60,418 nucleotides of DNA from Acetobacteraceae bacterium (GTDB lineage Bacteria > Pseudomonadota > Alphaproteobacteria > Acetobacterales > Acetobacteraceae): contig DNXO01000084.1 in assembly GCA_003506895.1 (NCBI GenBank), positions 181,380-241,797 of the forward strand, in the 5' to 3' direction. Under the pieces are notes generated by a model. It was not told the DNA's origin and made no database searches. It was given only the letters and a program-made list of their open reading frames with translations. Positions 1 to 9,022 of the stretch are shown piece by piece. The position numbers and the translations under genes are program-made. How positions within the stretch are numbered: the first letter of the stretch is position 1; each line of letters starts with the position of its first letter.

Positions 1-2
1 CG

Positions 3-1124
3 ATCGACGTGATCGACGAAGTCGGGGCCTCGCGCATGCTGCTGCCCGAGAACAAGCGCCGGAAGACCGTCACGCTGAAGGACGTGGAAGAGATCGTGGC
101 GAAAATCGCCCGCATCCCACCCAAGTCCGTCTCCGCCGACGACAAGGAGACGCTGCGGAATCTGGAGCGCGACCTGAAGTCGATGGTGTTCGGTCAGGAC
201 AAGGCGATCGAGGCGCTTGCCGCCGCGATCAAGCTGGCCCGCGCCGGCCTGCGAGAACCGGAGAAGCCGATCGGCAACTACCTGTTCTCCGGCCCCACCG
301 GCGTCGGCAAGACCGAGGTCGCTCGGCAGTTGGCCTCCACGATGGGCATCGAACTGATTCGCTTCGACATGTCCGAATACATGGAGCGGCACTCGGTTTC
401 GCGGCTGATCGGCGCGCCGCCGGGCTATGTCGGGTTCGACCAGGGCGGCATGCTGACCGACGCGATCGACCAACATCCTCACGCGGTGCTGTTGCTGGAT
501 GAAATCGAAAAGGCCCATCCGGACCTGTTCAACATCCTGCTTCAGGTCATGGACCACGGGAAGCTGACCGACCACAATGGCAAGACGGTCGATTTCCGCA
601 ACATCATCCTGATCATGACGACCAATGCCGGTGCCTCCGACATGGCAAAGGAAGCCATCGGTTTCGGCCGCGAGGTCCGTCAGGGCGAGGATGACGACGC
701 GATCAAGCGCCTGTTCACGCCGGAATTCCGCAACCGCCTGGACGCGACGATTACCTTCGCCGGCCTGACGCCGGAGATCGTGGGACGCGTGGTCGAGAAA
801 TTCGTGATGCAGTTGGAAGCCCAGCTCGCGGATCGGAACGTCACGATCGAGCTGTCCTCCGCCGCCAAGGAATGGCTCGCGGAGCGTGGTTACGACCGGC
901 TTTATGGCGCCCGTCCGCTCGGCCGGGTGATCCAGGAGCACATCAAGAAGCCCCTGGCCGAGGAACTGCTGTTCGGCAAGCTGGTGAAGGGTGGCGCGGT
1001 CAAGGTGACCCTGAAGGACAACAAGCTGGAGTTCGAGATCACCGAGGCATCGCTGCCGGCCCTGCCGAAGCCGGAAGGCGACGACGACGGCGGAACCGGG
1101 AAAGAGGAAGAAGTCGAGGTCTGA
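3..1124 (+). CDS. clpA: ATP-dependent Clp protease ATP-binding subunit ClpA, C-terminal part (5' end outside window)
   Basis: ClpA is the AAA+ unfoldase that feeds substrates to the ClpP protease in the cytoplasm. The reading frame is open from the left edge, so the N-domain and first AAA module lie outside the window. The visible 373 residues carry the second AAA module: Walker A GPTGVGKTE at about residues 97-105, Walker B LLLDEIEKAH, and an IGF tripeptide (KEAIGFGRE) of the kind that docks into ClpP. The arginine-rich RPLGRVIQEHIKKPLAEELL small domain follows, then an acidic tail. ClpB is less likely because ClpB lacks the IGF/IGL loop. A hairpin lies just after the stop. The next gene is convergent. 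Confidence 0.95.
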   Translation: MDVIDEVGASRMLLPENKRRKTVTLKDVEEIVAKIARIPPKSVSADDKETLRNLERDLKSMVFGQDKAIEALAAAIKLARAGLREPEKPIGNYLFSGPTGVGKTEVARQLASTMGIELIRFDMSEYMERHSVSRLIGAPPGYVGFDQGGMLTDAIDQHPHAVLLLDEIEKAHPDLFNILLQVMDHGKLTDHNGKTVDFRNIILIMTTNAGASDMAKEAIGFGREVRQGEDDDAIKRLFTPEFRNRLDATITFAGLTPEIVGRVVEKFVMQLEAQLADRNVTIELSSAAKEWLAERGYDRLYGARPLGRVIQEHIKKPLAEELLFGKLVKGGAVKVTLKDNKLEFEITEASLPALPKPEGDDDGGTGKEEEVEV

Positions 1125-1131
1125 TTGCTGC

Positions 1132-1152
1132 CGCCCGGGGAGCTACCGGGCG
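1132..1152 (+). terminator. Hairpin after clpA, probable terminator
   Basis: The arms CGCCCGG (1132-1138) and CCGGGCG (1146-1152) pair perfectly around a 7-base loop. They begin 8 bases after the clpA stop, and GGGTTTTAG follows about 7 bases later. The T run is short, so termination may be weak. The convergent MFS gene ends at 1234. Confidence 0.5.
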
Positions 1153-1233
1153 ACGGTCAGGGTTTTAGCACCACGGTGGGTCGGTGCCCGCCGTGGCGCT
1201 TGCGTTTATATCAGCGCGCCATGACGAGGGGGC

Positions 1234-2523
1234 TTATCCGGCCGTCCGCATCGCCCCTACCGCGACCGGACGTTCTTCCCCCAGTGTATGCCGGGTCATC
1301 GCGAACGACACCGCAGCCCCAATCAGCGACAACGTCCCCGCCAGCACGAACGCCGACGAGAAGCTTCCGGTGATCTGCACGATATAGCCGGTGACGATCG
1401 GCGCCAGCAGCCCGAACACATTCCCGCCCAGCACCATGAACGCGAACGCACGCCCGCTATCCGCCTGGGAACGCAGCAGATCGTTGGCCAACGCCGCGTT
1501 GGTCGCGCTGGCCGTGCCGCCAAAGCTGACCGGGAAGATTGTCAGGATCACCACCATCGTCAGCGAGTCCACGAACGGGATCGCCACGCCCACGGCGCAA
1601 AGCGCCAGGCACGCCACCACGACAATCCTTCGGGCGCCGGTGCCGCGGGTCTGCGGGGTCACAACCTTGTCGCTGATCCAGTTCGTCAAGATGATCACCG
1701 CCCCGCCCACCAGGAACGGCACCGAGGTGAACAAGCCGGAGTTCACGATCGACAAACCCCGCGCTGTTTGCAGGTAGTTGGGCAGCCAACTCAGATACAG
1801 ATAGACGGAGTACACCGCGCATCCCTGGGAGATCGCCAGCCCCCACATCGACGGTGAGCGCAGCAGGCCGCGATAGCCGACCCCGCCATGCTCGGCCATT
1901 GTCTCCTTACCCAGGCGTTCGGCCAGGATGTGCTGCCGTTCCGCCTCTGGCAGCCAGCGCGTCTTCTCCGGTGTCGAAACCAGACCCAGCCACACGGCGA
2001 CCCAAACCAGGCCGACCAATCCGGTGATGACGAATGAAAGCCGCCACGACGTCGCCGCGATCAGCCATGCTACCAGCGGCGCACTCAAAGCCGGGCCAAA
2101 CATGGTGCCCGCCTGGATGCAGCCGACGGCCAACCCGCGCTCGCTCGCTGGCGCCCAGTCGCGCACGCCGCGGTAGCTGACAGGGAAAGTCGGCGCCTCG
2201 CCCGCGCCGAGCCCCAGCCGGGCAAGAATCATGGTGGCAAACCCGGTCGCCGCGCCGGACAGCATCTGCGCGATCGACCAGAACGCCGCCCCGATCGCCG
2301 CCGTTTTAGGCGCGCCCCAACTGTCCACCGCCCGCCCGCTGGGCAGCATCATCAGCACGTAAGCCCAGAGGAACGACGAAAACAGGTAGCCCAGTTCGAT
2401 TGGTGACAACCCAAACTCGGTCGCGACAGACCGGCCCGCGACCGACATGTTGATTCGGTCGAGGTAGCAGATCACATTGAACAGAAAGAGCAGAAAATAG
2501 ACCCAGTACCGGCGTCTGGTCAT
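1234..2523 (-). CDS. MFS transporter (anion:cation symporter-like)
   Basis: This is a 429-residue inner-membrane carrier of the major facilitator superfamily. About 12 hydrophobic segments are visible. The N-terminus has the ICYLDRINMSVAG signature (Y-x-D-R-x-N-x-S) of the anion:cation symporter group, and LARLGLGAGEAPTFPVSYR follows TM4. Such proteins typically import organic acids or sugar acids; the substrate cannot be read from the sequence. The ATG is preceded by a strong GGGGGA ribosome site. It is a single-gene unit convergent with clpA. The next gene on the same strand (rsmG) ends 115 bases upstream of its start, so it is probably transcribed separately. Confidence 0.9.
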   Translation of the reverse strand: MTRRRYWVYFLLFLFNVICYLDRINMSVAGRSVATEFGLSPIELGYLFSSFLWAYVLMMLPSGRAVDSWGAPKTAAIGAAFWSIAQMLSGAATGFATMILARLGLGAGEAPTFPVSYRGVRDWAPASERGLAVGCIQAGTMFGPALSAPLVAWLIAATSWRLSFVITGLVGLVWVAVWLGLVSTPEKTRWLPEAERQHILAERLGKETMAEHGGVGYRGLLRSPSMWGLAISQGCAVYSVYLYLSWLPNYLQTARGLSIVNSGLFTSVPFLVGGAVIILTNWISDKVVTPQTRGTGARRIVVVACLALCAVGVAIPFVDSLTMVVILTIFPVSFGGTASATNAALANDLLRSQADSGRAFAFMVLGGNVFGLLAPIVTGYIVQITGSFSSAFVLAGTLSLIGAAVSFAMTRHTLGEERPVAVGAMRTAG

Positions 2524-2637
2524 CGTTTCGGTCCCCCTTGGTCAGCCTCTTACCGGGCTGATGGAGGGATGCTAGCAGGGCCGGTGGCGAACACAAAATA
2601 TTCTGGTTCGGGTGGCGATCCCCGACGCCGTCGCCGG

Positions 2638-3207
2638 CTAGGTCGCCTTGGGCTTCAGATCGCTCAGGCGCAGTACCACGCCATCGCTGCCGGTTTTGCT
2701 GGGAAACCGATCGACCGTCATCGCCCAATCGCGTCCGGCGGCTTCCAGTTCCTCCTCAGCCTTTCCGCCCTTCAAGAACAGGCAAACGCCATCCGCCGAT
2801 AGAAACCGGGCGGCCAGTGGCAACAGCCGGGGCAGGGGGGCCAAAGCCCTGGCTGTCACCAAACCGGCCGGGGGCACCATCGCATCCTCGATGCGGCAGC
2901 AGTGGACGGTCGCGGGCGCGCCCGTCTCCAGCACCGCCGTCCGCAGGAAGGACGCCTTCCGCCGGTCGGACTCGATCAGGTCGAAGCGCACACCAGTCGC
3001 GATCGCCAGCACCAGTCCGGGGAACCCGCCGCCTGTCCCAAGATCGACGGCCCGTTCGATTCCCGCCGGCATCAGGGGCACAAGCTGCAACGAGTCCACG
3101 ATATGCCGATCCCAGACCACACCGGCATCGCGTGCGGCGATCAGGTTCAGTGTCCCATTCCAGCGCAGCAGCAGGTCGGCGAATTGCCGCAACCGGTCAT
3201 TGTTCAC
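2638..3207 (-). CDS. rsmG: 16S rRNA (guanine527-N7)-methyltransferase RsmG
   Basis: RsmG methylates G527 of 16S rRNA using S-adenosylmethionine; its loss gives low-level streptomycin resistance in other bacteria. The 189-residue protein has RHIVDS near residue 34 and the SAM-binding loop DLGTGGGFPG at residues 55-64, followed by ESDRRKASFLR. The frame stays open further upstream, but I place the start at GTG 3207 because homology begins there (VNNDRLRQFADLL). That codon overlaps the dmeF stop in a GTGA arrangement, which implies translational coupling. RsmG usually sits beside mnmG and parA; its position behind a metal-efflux gene is unusual. Confidence 0.92.
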   Translation of the reverse strand: MNNDRLRQFADLLLRWNGTLNLIAARDAGVVWDRHIVDSLQLVPLMPAGIERAVDLGTGGGFPGLVLAIATGVRFDLIESDRRKASFLRTAVLETGAPATVHCCRIEDAMVPPAGLVTARALAPLPRLLPLAARFLSADGVCLFLKGGKAEEELEAAGRDWAMTVDRFPSKTGSDGVVLRLSDLKPKAT

Positions 3208-4400
3208 AGCGAATGGACCTCGACAGTCACATGCGACAGCGTCGAGAAACGCCGTAGCCGTTGGTGATAGTCCTCCGCCCGCCGCGCATTGCCCGTGGCG
3301 ACAGACATGACCGCCGCCAGATGTCCGGGGCCAATCCGCCAGACGTGCAGGTCGGTCAGGCGGTCGCCGTCGGTTTCGATCTCCCGCCGCAGGCGTTCGG
3401 TCAGATGGGCATCCGGGTTCATGTCCATCAGGATTCGTCCGGTATCGCGCACCAGGCCATACGCCCAGCTGGCGATCACGAACGCGCCGACAAGTCCGGC
3501 CACCGGGTCCATCCACAGCCATCCGAATGTTCGGGCGAGCAGCAGCCCGACGATCACCAGCACGGACACCGCGGCATCGGCGATCACATGCACCACCGCT
3601 GCCCGCATGTTGTTGTCGCGGTGAGCCGAACCATGAGCGTGCGTATGTTCCTCGAACCGCACGGCAGCCGAAGCCGGTCCATGGCTCAACAACACGGTGA
3701 ATTCGTGAGGTTCCGGGATTTCCTCGACACTTTCCAGGTTACCGCCGGCATCAACCAGCGCAAACGCCTGCCGTCTCCCATCCAGCCTGATCGTCTCAAC
3801 CGCGAGCGTATCGGGAGGCAACGAAGTCACGATCCGGAACCGGGGTGGTACCCCATCCTCATGGATTTCGACCGTCAGGTGGGAGCCAGCCAGTTCCGCG
3901 CTGTGGCGGTCGTCGTGCCCATGGTCGTGCCCATGGTCGTGCGCGTGGCCATGATGGTGATGCTCGCCTCCACTCAGCAGCCACGCACTGGCGATATTCA
4001 CCGCCAGACCGAGACAGGCGATCGAGATCGCCTCATCGAACGCGATGGATGTCGGCGCCAGAAGCCGTCCCACCGCCTCCCACATGATTAGCAGCGAAAT
4101 CATCGCCAGCACGATCGCACTGGTGAATCCGGCCAGGTCACCCAGTTTCCCCGTTCCGAAGGTGAAGCGCGCATCGGTCGCGTGGCGGCGCGCGTAGCGA
4201 TAAGCCAGGGCAGCCAGCAGAAGCGCGCCCGCGTGGGTCGTCATATGCAGACCGTCCGCCACCAGCGCTATGGAGCCGAACAGCAGGCCGCCCACGATCT
4301 CCAGCACCATCATCACGCCGCAGAGCCAGATGACCCACCAAGTGCGCCGTTCAGCGTGCTCATGGCCTTCGCCGAGAAAGACGTGGCTATGCGATTCCAT
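3204..4400 (-). CDS. dmeF: Cation diffusion facilitator DmeF (Co/Ni/divalent metal efflux)
   Basis: This 398-residue inner-membrane antiporter of the CDF family exports divalent metals such as cobalt or nickel. Six membrane segments are visible. The metal-site motif of TM2 reads ALVADGLHM, and a histidine-rich loop with alternating HGH and HDHGH units lies at about residues 145-170, as in DmeF proteins. The TM5 region has a matching HVIADAAVSV motif. A long cytoplasmic insert of about 100 residues follows the histidine loop. It starts 9 bases after dmeR ends, giving a dmeR-dmeF-rsmG transcript. The exact metal is inferred from the family and from the RcnR-type regulator. Confidence 0.92.
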   Translation of the reverse strand: MESHSHVFLGEGHEHAERRTWWVIWLCGVMMVLEIVGGLLFGSIALVADGLHMTTHAGALLLAALAYRYARRHATDARFTFGTGKLGDLAGFTSAIVLAMISLLIMWEAVGRLLAPTSIAFDEAISIACLGLAVNIASAWLLSGGEHHHHGHAHDHGHDHGHDDRHSAELAGSHLTVEIHEDGVPPRFRIVTSLPPDTLAVETIRLDGRRQAFALVDAGGNLESVEEIPEPHEFTVLLSHGPASAAVRFEEHTHAHGSAHRDNNMRAAVVHVIADAAVSVLVIVGLLLARTFGWLWMDPVAGLVGAFVIASWAYGLVRDTGRILMDMNPDAHLTERLRREIETDGDRLTDLHVWRIGPGHLAAVMSVATGNARRAEDYHQRLRRFSTLSHVTVEVHSL

Positions 4401-4409
4401 GGTCGTCTC

Positions 4410-4676
4410 TTACTTCAAATAGGTGCGAACGACGTCCAGCAACTGCTCGACGGCATCGGCGTGCATCGGGACACCGGGATCGACCAGATGGGTGCGGACA
4501 TGGTCCTCCACGACTTCGGCCATGAGGCCGGCCATGGCGCCGCGGGCGCCGGCGATCTGATGCATGACCTGCTCGCAGCCCGCCTCGCTTTCCAACGCGC
4601 GCTCAATTGCCTCGATCTGCCCGCGAAGACGGCGGACGCGGGCGAGCAGCTTCTGTTTGTCGCGGATCGTGTGCAT
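4410..4676 (-). CDS. dmeR: Metal-sensing transcriptional repressor DmeR (RcnR/CsoR family)
   Basis: This 88-residue all-helical repressor binds DNA in the apo form and releases it on binding nickel or cobalt. The start MHTIRDKQKLLARVRRLRGQ is typical of RcnR. The four RcnR metal ligands are all present, at His2, Cys34, His59 and His63 (one less than in E. coli RcnR numbering). This argues for a Ni/Co sensor rather than the copper sensor CsoR or the formaldehyde sensor FrmR. A G6-tract operator (4682-4693) lies directly upstream. The gene is first in an operon with dmeF, so it is very likely autoregulated. Confidence 0.93.
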   Translation of the reverse strand: MHTIRDKQKLLARVRRLRGQIEAIERALESEAGCEQVMHQIAGARGAMAGLMAEVVEDHVRTHLVDPGVPMHADAVEQLLDVVRTYLK

Positions 4677-4679
4677 GAC

Positions 4680-4695
4680 GGATAGGGGGGTATCC
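4680..4695 (-). promoter_or_regulatory. G-tract operator for DmeR
   Basis: The palindrome GGATA-GGGGGG-TATCC lies 4 bases before the dmeR ATG. An A/T-rich inverted flank around a run of six G or C is the classic RcnR/CsoR-family operator type. On the minus strand the AT-rich stretch CTAATATAGGATA lies just upstream and could hold the -10. Repressor binding would block the dmeR-dmeF transcript. The assignment rests on this pattern and the adjacent regulator. Confidence 0.75.
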
Positions 4696-4808
4696 TATAT
4701 TAGGTGTGGCGGCAAGCATCTTCATTTGGTCTGGGCCTGGCGGGGTGCTAGCCCGGTCGGAGGCATTGGGGCAAAGTCCACTCCCGACGCCCCTTTCGAG
4801 AGATATGC

Positions 4809-5168
4809 ATGATGACGTTTGCCCGCCGGACCTACTTCCTGCTGCTAACCCTGGCTGCCACCCCGGCACTCGCCCAGTCGCATGATATGCCGATGCACGA
4901 CCAGCAGTCCGGCGCCAGCCATGACATGATGGCGAGCATGGATAAGATGAACAGCGGCATGGCAGCCGCACCCATGACCGGCGATCCCGACCGCGACTTC
5001 GTTTCGATGATGATTCCGCACCATCAAGGCGCGGTGGATATGGCGGAAACCGAGCTGCGTTACGGCAAGGACGCGGTCATCCGCCATCTCGCGAGGGAGA
5101 TCATCGCTGCCCAGAAAAAGGAAATAGCGTTCATGCGGCATTGGCAGGTCACCCACGCTGCCCACTGA
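4809..5168 (+). CDS. DUF305 (CopM-like) periplasmic metal-binding protein
   Basis: This is a 119-residue secreted protein. Residues 1-23 form a signal peptide ending in PALAQ. A Met/His-rich linker (HDMPMHD, SHDMMASMDKM) follows, then the DUF305 core with FVSMMIPHHQGAVDMAE and a second conserved region REIIAAQKKEIAFMRHW. DUF305 proteins bind copper or silver in the periplasm, for example CopM of cyanobacteria. The gene is divergent from dmeR-dmeF across 132 bases that contain the DmeR operator, so joint metal control is possible but unproven. ATGATG offers two starts three bases apart. Confidence 0.85.
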   Translation: MMTFARRTYFLLLTLAATPALAQSHDMPMHDQQSGASHDMMASMDKMNSGMAAAPMTGDPDRDFVSMMIPHHQGAVDMAETELRYGKDAVIRHLAREIIAAQKKEIAFMRHWQVTHAAH

Positions 5169-5187
5169 CCACGCCGGTTTCCGCGGG

Positions 5188-5210
5188 ATCGGCTGGTCAT
5201 CCCAGCCGAT
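5188..5210 (+). terminator. Hairpin after the DUF305 gene
   Basis: The arms ATCGGCTGG (5188-5196) and CCAGCCGAT (5202-5210) pair perfectly around TCATC, 20 bases after the DUF305 stop. TGACTTTGCT follows, so the T tract is poor. A second inverted repeat, GGGGGAG/CTCCCCC, lies at 5231-5256. Between these convergent genes the hairpins could stop transcription from either side. Confidence 0.5.
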
Positions 5211-5318
5211 TGACTTTGCTGGACTGGTGCGGGGGAGAGAAAGGGTTTCCTCCCCCCAGAAACGGCACGACGTGTGGGGACGGGACGCTCAAACGGTCAA
5301 AACCAGTGTGAGTGGGTA

Positions 5319-6176
5319 TTAGTCCCGGAACACCACCGTCCGCATGCCGTTCACCAGCACCCGCCCGTCCAGATGCCAGCGCAGCGCCCGCGACAGCACG
5401 CGGCGTTCGATATCCCGCCCCTGACGAACCAGATCGTCCGGCGAGTCGGCGTGGCTGATGCGTTCCACGTCTTGCTCGATGATTGGCCCCTCATCCAGGT
5501 CGGCTGTCACGAAATGGGCTGTCGCGCCGATCAGCTTCACGCCGCGCTGATGCGCTTGGTGATACGGCTTCGCGCCCTTGAACCCGGGTAGGAACGAGTG
5601 GTGGATATTGATGCACCGCCCTGACAGCTTTCCTGCCAGATCATCCGACAGCACCTGCATGTAGCGCGCCAGGATCACCAGATCGGTCTTCGTCTCCTGC
5701 ACCAGGGCCCATAACCTGGCCTCTTGCTCCGCCTTGGTCGCCTTGGTGACCGGCAGGTAATGGAACGCGATGCCATCGAGATCGATGTGTTGCAGGCTTT
5801 CGCGCGGATGGTTGGACACCACGGCGGAGATGTCCATCGGCAATTCGCCGATCCGCCAGCGATACAGGATATCGGTCAGGCAATGATCGAATTTAGACAC
5901 CAGCAGCATCACCCGCGGACGGTCCGCGCGGTCGCGCAAACTCCACGTCATCGCAAACCGAGCGGCCACGGCGTCCAGTGCGGCGCGCAGGGCTGATACT
6001 TCCAGGCGATTTTCCGGGTGATCCAGCACGATCCGGGCGAAGAACCGGCCGGTCTCGGTGTCGTCGAACTGCTGCGACTCACGGATGTTGCCGCCATGCT
6101 CAAAGATCGCGGTCGCGACGGCGGCGACGATGCCGGGGCGGTTGTCGCAGGACAGGGTCAGGATGAACTGAGTCAC
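5319..6176 (-). CDS. purU: Formyltetrahydrofolate deformylase PurU
   Basis: PurU hydrolyses 10-formyltetrahydrofolate to formate and tetrahydrofolate, balancing one-carbon pools or supplying formate to PurT. The 285-residue protein has an N-terminal ACT domain (TLSCDNRPGIVAAVATAIFEHGGNI, residues 5-80). The formyltransferase fold follows, with the catalytic segment NIHHSFLPGFKGAKPYHQA and later GATAHFVTADLDEGPII, which supplies the Asn/His/Asp triad. The length equals the family norm. The start is GTG at 6176. Nothing nearby belongs to the same pathway; the upstream neighbour is a divergent MFS gene. Confidence 0.95.
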   Translation of the reverse strand: MTQFILTLSCDNRPGIVAAVATAIFEHGGNIRESQQFDDTETGRFFARIVLDHPENRLEVSALRAALDAVAARFAMTWSLRDRADRPRVMLLVSKFDHCLTDILYRWRIGELPMDISAVVSNHPRESLQHIDLDGIAFHYLPVTKATKAEQEARLWALVQETKTDLVILARYMQVLSDDLAGKLSGRCINIHHSFLPGFKGAKPYHQAHQRGVKLIGATAHFVTADLDEGPIIEQDVERISHADSPDDLVRQGRDIERRVLSRALRWHLDGRVLVNGMRTVVFRD

Positions 6177-6365
6177 GGCAGGCAGGCTCCATCGAATGCG
6201 CGGGTTGAAAGCGTGTAGCCGATCTACGCCCTTGGCCGCCGCCGCGCTATCGTCGCGGTGTGTTCGCTGCTTGCCATTCGCCCCTCTCCCTTGGCCACGC
6301 TCTTGTCAGCCAGCCGAAACCATGCGGGGATCGGCATAATAAATAAACGACGCAGGGAAGAAATC

Positions 6366-7685
6366 ATGACCGCCTCGCCGGTGCCGCCAAGGGTTTCATC
6401 GCGTATGCGACGGATGCAATGGATCGCGATCGGTCTGGCAACGGCCGCCATCGCCCTGAACTATATCGACCGCTCCACCCTGGCGATCGCCAATGTAACC
6501 ATCCGGCAGGAGTTCGGAATCAGCGCCACCGCCATCGGCGCGCTTCAGTCATTCTGGTCGCTGACCTACGCCTGTTTCCAGATCCCGGTGGGCTTCGCCC
6601 TGGATCGTCTCGGCCCGCGTTACCTGATCGGTTTCGCCCTGGTGGCGTGGTCCGCCGCCCAGGCTGCTGGAGGACTGGCCACCAGCTATACACAGTTGAT
6701 GTGGGCCCGTATCGCGCTGGGCGCGACCGAAAGCCCCGCTTTCCCCGGCGCGGTTCGCATCACCAGCGACTGGTTCCATATCAAGGACCGCGGGCGGCCG
6801 ACCGGCCTGTATAACGCCGGGGGCAGTATCGGCCCCGCCATCGCCCCGCCTTTGTTGACCGGTCTGATGCTGGGATTCGGGTGGCGCACGATGTTCGTCG
6901 CCATGGGCGTTGCTGGTCTGGTTGGCGCACTCGTCTGGTTCAAGCTGTATCGTGACCCGGCCAAGACGGAACTCAGCGCGCAGGACACCGCCTATCTCGC
7001 GGAAAACCGCGCGAACCAGGCGCCGGTCGAGTTCCGCAACTGGGGCCGCCTGTTTCGCCACCGCTCCGTCTGGGGCCTGACGCTCGGTGCGTTCTGCAGC
7101 GGCTACGCGATCTGGATGTATCAAACCTGGCTGCCCGCGTATCTGGAGATGCAGCAACACATCAGCATCGCGAAAACCGGCTTCCTGGCGATGATCCCGC
7201 TGATCTTCTCGGTTCTTGGGGCGCTGTGCGGAGGCTGGATCACGGACCGGTTCGCCAAGAGCGGGATGGAGATCGTCGCCAGCCGCCGCCTGCCCTGTAT
7301 TCTGGGGCTGCTGGCGTCCGGGGCCTTTACCATCGTCGCCACCACCGCCGGGAACGCGACGCAGGCGGTGATCTTCATCTCCGCCGCGATGTTCTTCCTG
7401 TCTGTCGGCGTCGCAGGGAAGTGGACGCTGATCACCGCGGTGGCGCCGCAGTCCTATGCCACCTCGGTTGCCAGCATCCAGAATTTCGGCGGCTATATCG
7501 GCGGCACCGTCTCGCCGCTGGTGACCGGCATGGTGGTCGATCTGACCGGGTCATTTGTGATCGCCCTGGCGATCGGCGCCGGTATCACGGTGCTGGGCGC
7601 GGTCATCCTTCAGACGGTTGTCAGGGCGCCGATCTCATCCAGTGAGTTGGATGCGCACGTCGTGCCGTTGCCAGCGCGAACCTGA
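6366..7685 (+). CDS. MFS transporter (anion:cation symporter-like)
   Basis: This is a 439-residue inner-membrane carrier. The N-terminal segment ALNYIDRSTLAIANVTI carries the Y-x-D-R-x-x-x-x-x-A signature of the D-galactonate/hexuronate/phthalate symporter group. RIALGATESPAFPGAVRI follows TM4. Twelve hydrophobic segments are visible. I chose ATG 6366 over an open-frame start 36 codons upstream because GCAGGGAAGAAATC gives a good ribosome site and homology starts here. It is a single-gene unit divergent from purU and convergent with dnaN. The substrate is unknown. Confidence 0.9.
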   Translation: MTASPVPPRVSSRMRRMQWIAIGLATAAIALNYIDRSTLAIANVTIRQEFGISATAIGALQSFWSLTYACFQIPVGFALDRLGPRYLIGFALVAWSAAQAAGGLATSYTQLMWARIALGATESPAFPGAVRITSDWFHIKDRGRPTGLYNAGGSIGPAIAPPLLTGLMLGFGWRTMFVAMGVAGLVGALVWFKLYRDPAKTELSAQDTAYLAENRANQAPVEFRNWGRLFRHRSVWGLTLGAFCSGYAIWMYQTWLPAYLEMQQHISIAKTGFLAMIPLIFSVLGALCGGWITDRFAKSGMEIVASRRLPCILGLLASGAFTIVATTAGNATQAVIFISAAMFFLSVGVAGKWTLITAVAPQSYATSVASIQNFGGYIGGTVSPLVTGMVVDLTGSFVIALAIGAGITVLGAVILQTVVRAPISSSELDAHVVPLPART

Positions 7686-7744
7686 GCCAGCCTACCCGGC
7701 CAGAACCGAGCGGGCCGGTGCGGAACCCGGAACTGCCCCTGGAT

Positions 7745-8869
7745 CTAAACCCGCATCGGCATCAGCACGTACAGCGCGCTGGAATCTCCGGCGTCCTGCA
7801 CCACCGTCGGCGCGGAGCCGTCGGCGAAGCGAAATTCGACCTGTTCCGGAATCTGGTCAGTGATGTCATTCAGGTACCGCGCCTGGAAGCCGATCTCCAG
7901 CGGACCGGCGTCGTATTTGACATGATCGGCGTCCAGTTCCTCGCTTGCCGTACCCTGTTCGGGGCTGGAGGCGGACAGAACCAACAGATCGCGCGCCAGC
8001 GACAGCTTCACCGGCCGAGAGCGTTCGGAAGAAATCGCGGCGACACGGGCGACCGCGTCGGCGAAATCCTTCTTGCCAACGCGCAGCACCTTGTCGTTGC
8101 CGCGCGGAATCACCCGTTCGTATTCCGGGAAGGTACCATCGATCAGCTTGCTGGTCAGCAGCATCTGGTCGGCATGGAACTGGATGCGGGTGTCGGACAG
8201 CGCGACCTCCACATTGCCGGTGACCTCATCCAACAGTTTGCGCAGCTCGTTCACCGTCTTGCGCGGAATGATCACGCCGGGCATCGCGGCCGCGCCTTCC
8301 GGCAGCGGTTCCTCGACACGCGCCAGACGATGTCCGTCGGTCGCGACGGCGCGCAGCACCGGGGTGCCGTCGCTGTCGGCGTGATGCAGATAGATGCCGT
8401 TCAGGTAGTACCGGGTCTCTTCCGTGCTGATCGCGAACTTCGTCCGGTCGATCAGGGCCCGCAGCGTCTGGGCGCTCAGGCTGAACTTGTGCGGCAGGCT
8501 GCCGGCGGTCATCGAGGGGAAATCCTCGACCGGAAGTACCGTCAGCTTGGTGTCGTAGCGGCCGGCCCGCAGCGAAAGCTGCGCATCGCCGCCGGGATGA
8601 TCCAGTTCGACCTCGGCGCCATCCGGCAGTTTGCGGACGATCTCATACAGCGTCGCGGCCGGCGCGGTGCAGGCCCCGTTGCGCGTGGAGGCCGCCGGCA
8701 CATCCTCGACAATGGCGATTTCCATGTCTGTGGCCGTCAGCGTCAGTTTGCCGTCCCGAACGGCGATCATGACGTTCGCCAGGATGGGGATGGTGTTGCG
8801 CCGCTCCACCACACTCTGGACGTGGGCCAGCGCCTTGATCAACGTGGCGCGGTCGGCCTTTAGCTTCAT
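7745..8869 (-). CDS. dnaN: DNA polymerase III beta sliding clamp
   Basis: The beta clamp is the ring that tethers the replicative polymerase to DNA. The 374-residue protein has the expected length (E. coli 366) and three repeated clamp folds. It starts MKLKADRATLIKALAHVQSV, contains RRNTIPILANV, and ends YVLMPMRV, the C-terminal peptide typical of DnaN. I set the start at ATG 8869, preceded by TAGGAAACTGAC, rather than 22 codons upstream, because conservation begins there. The gene stands alone here, away from dnaA and recF, so either the origin cluster is split or dnaA lies elsewhere. Confidence 0.97.
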   Translation of the reverse strand: MKLKADRATLIKALAHVQSVVERRNTIPILANVMIAVRDGKLTLTATDMEIAIVEDVPAASTRNGACTAPAATLYEIVRKLPDGAEVELDHPGGDAQLSLRAGRYDTKLTVLPVEDFPSMTAGSLPHKFSLSAQTLRALIDRTKFAISTEETRYYLNGIYLHHADSDGTPVLRAVATDGHRLARVEEPLPEGAAAMPGVIIPRKTVNELRKLLDEVTGNVEVALSDTRIQFHADQMLLTSKLIDGTFPEYERVIPRGNDKVLRVGKKDFADAVARVAAISSERSRPVKLSLARDLLVLSASSPEQGTASEELDADHVKYDAGPLEIGFQARYLNDITDQIPEQVEFRFADGSAPTVVQDAGDSSALYVLMPMRV

Positions 8870-9022
8870 GGTCAGTTTCCTACAAGGGTCCGGCCGCCGC
8901 TTCTGACCCCCAGCGGGGAAGCAAGCGATTCGCAACGGCTAGTGTAGCAAGATGGTGGAACCGCCGCCAAGGACCGTCCAGCGGTTCCCGCCGATTCGGA
9001 TGCGGTTTCGTGTTATTATCGC

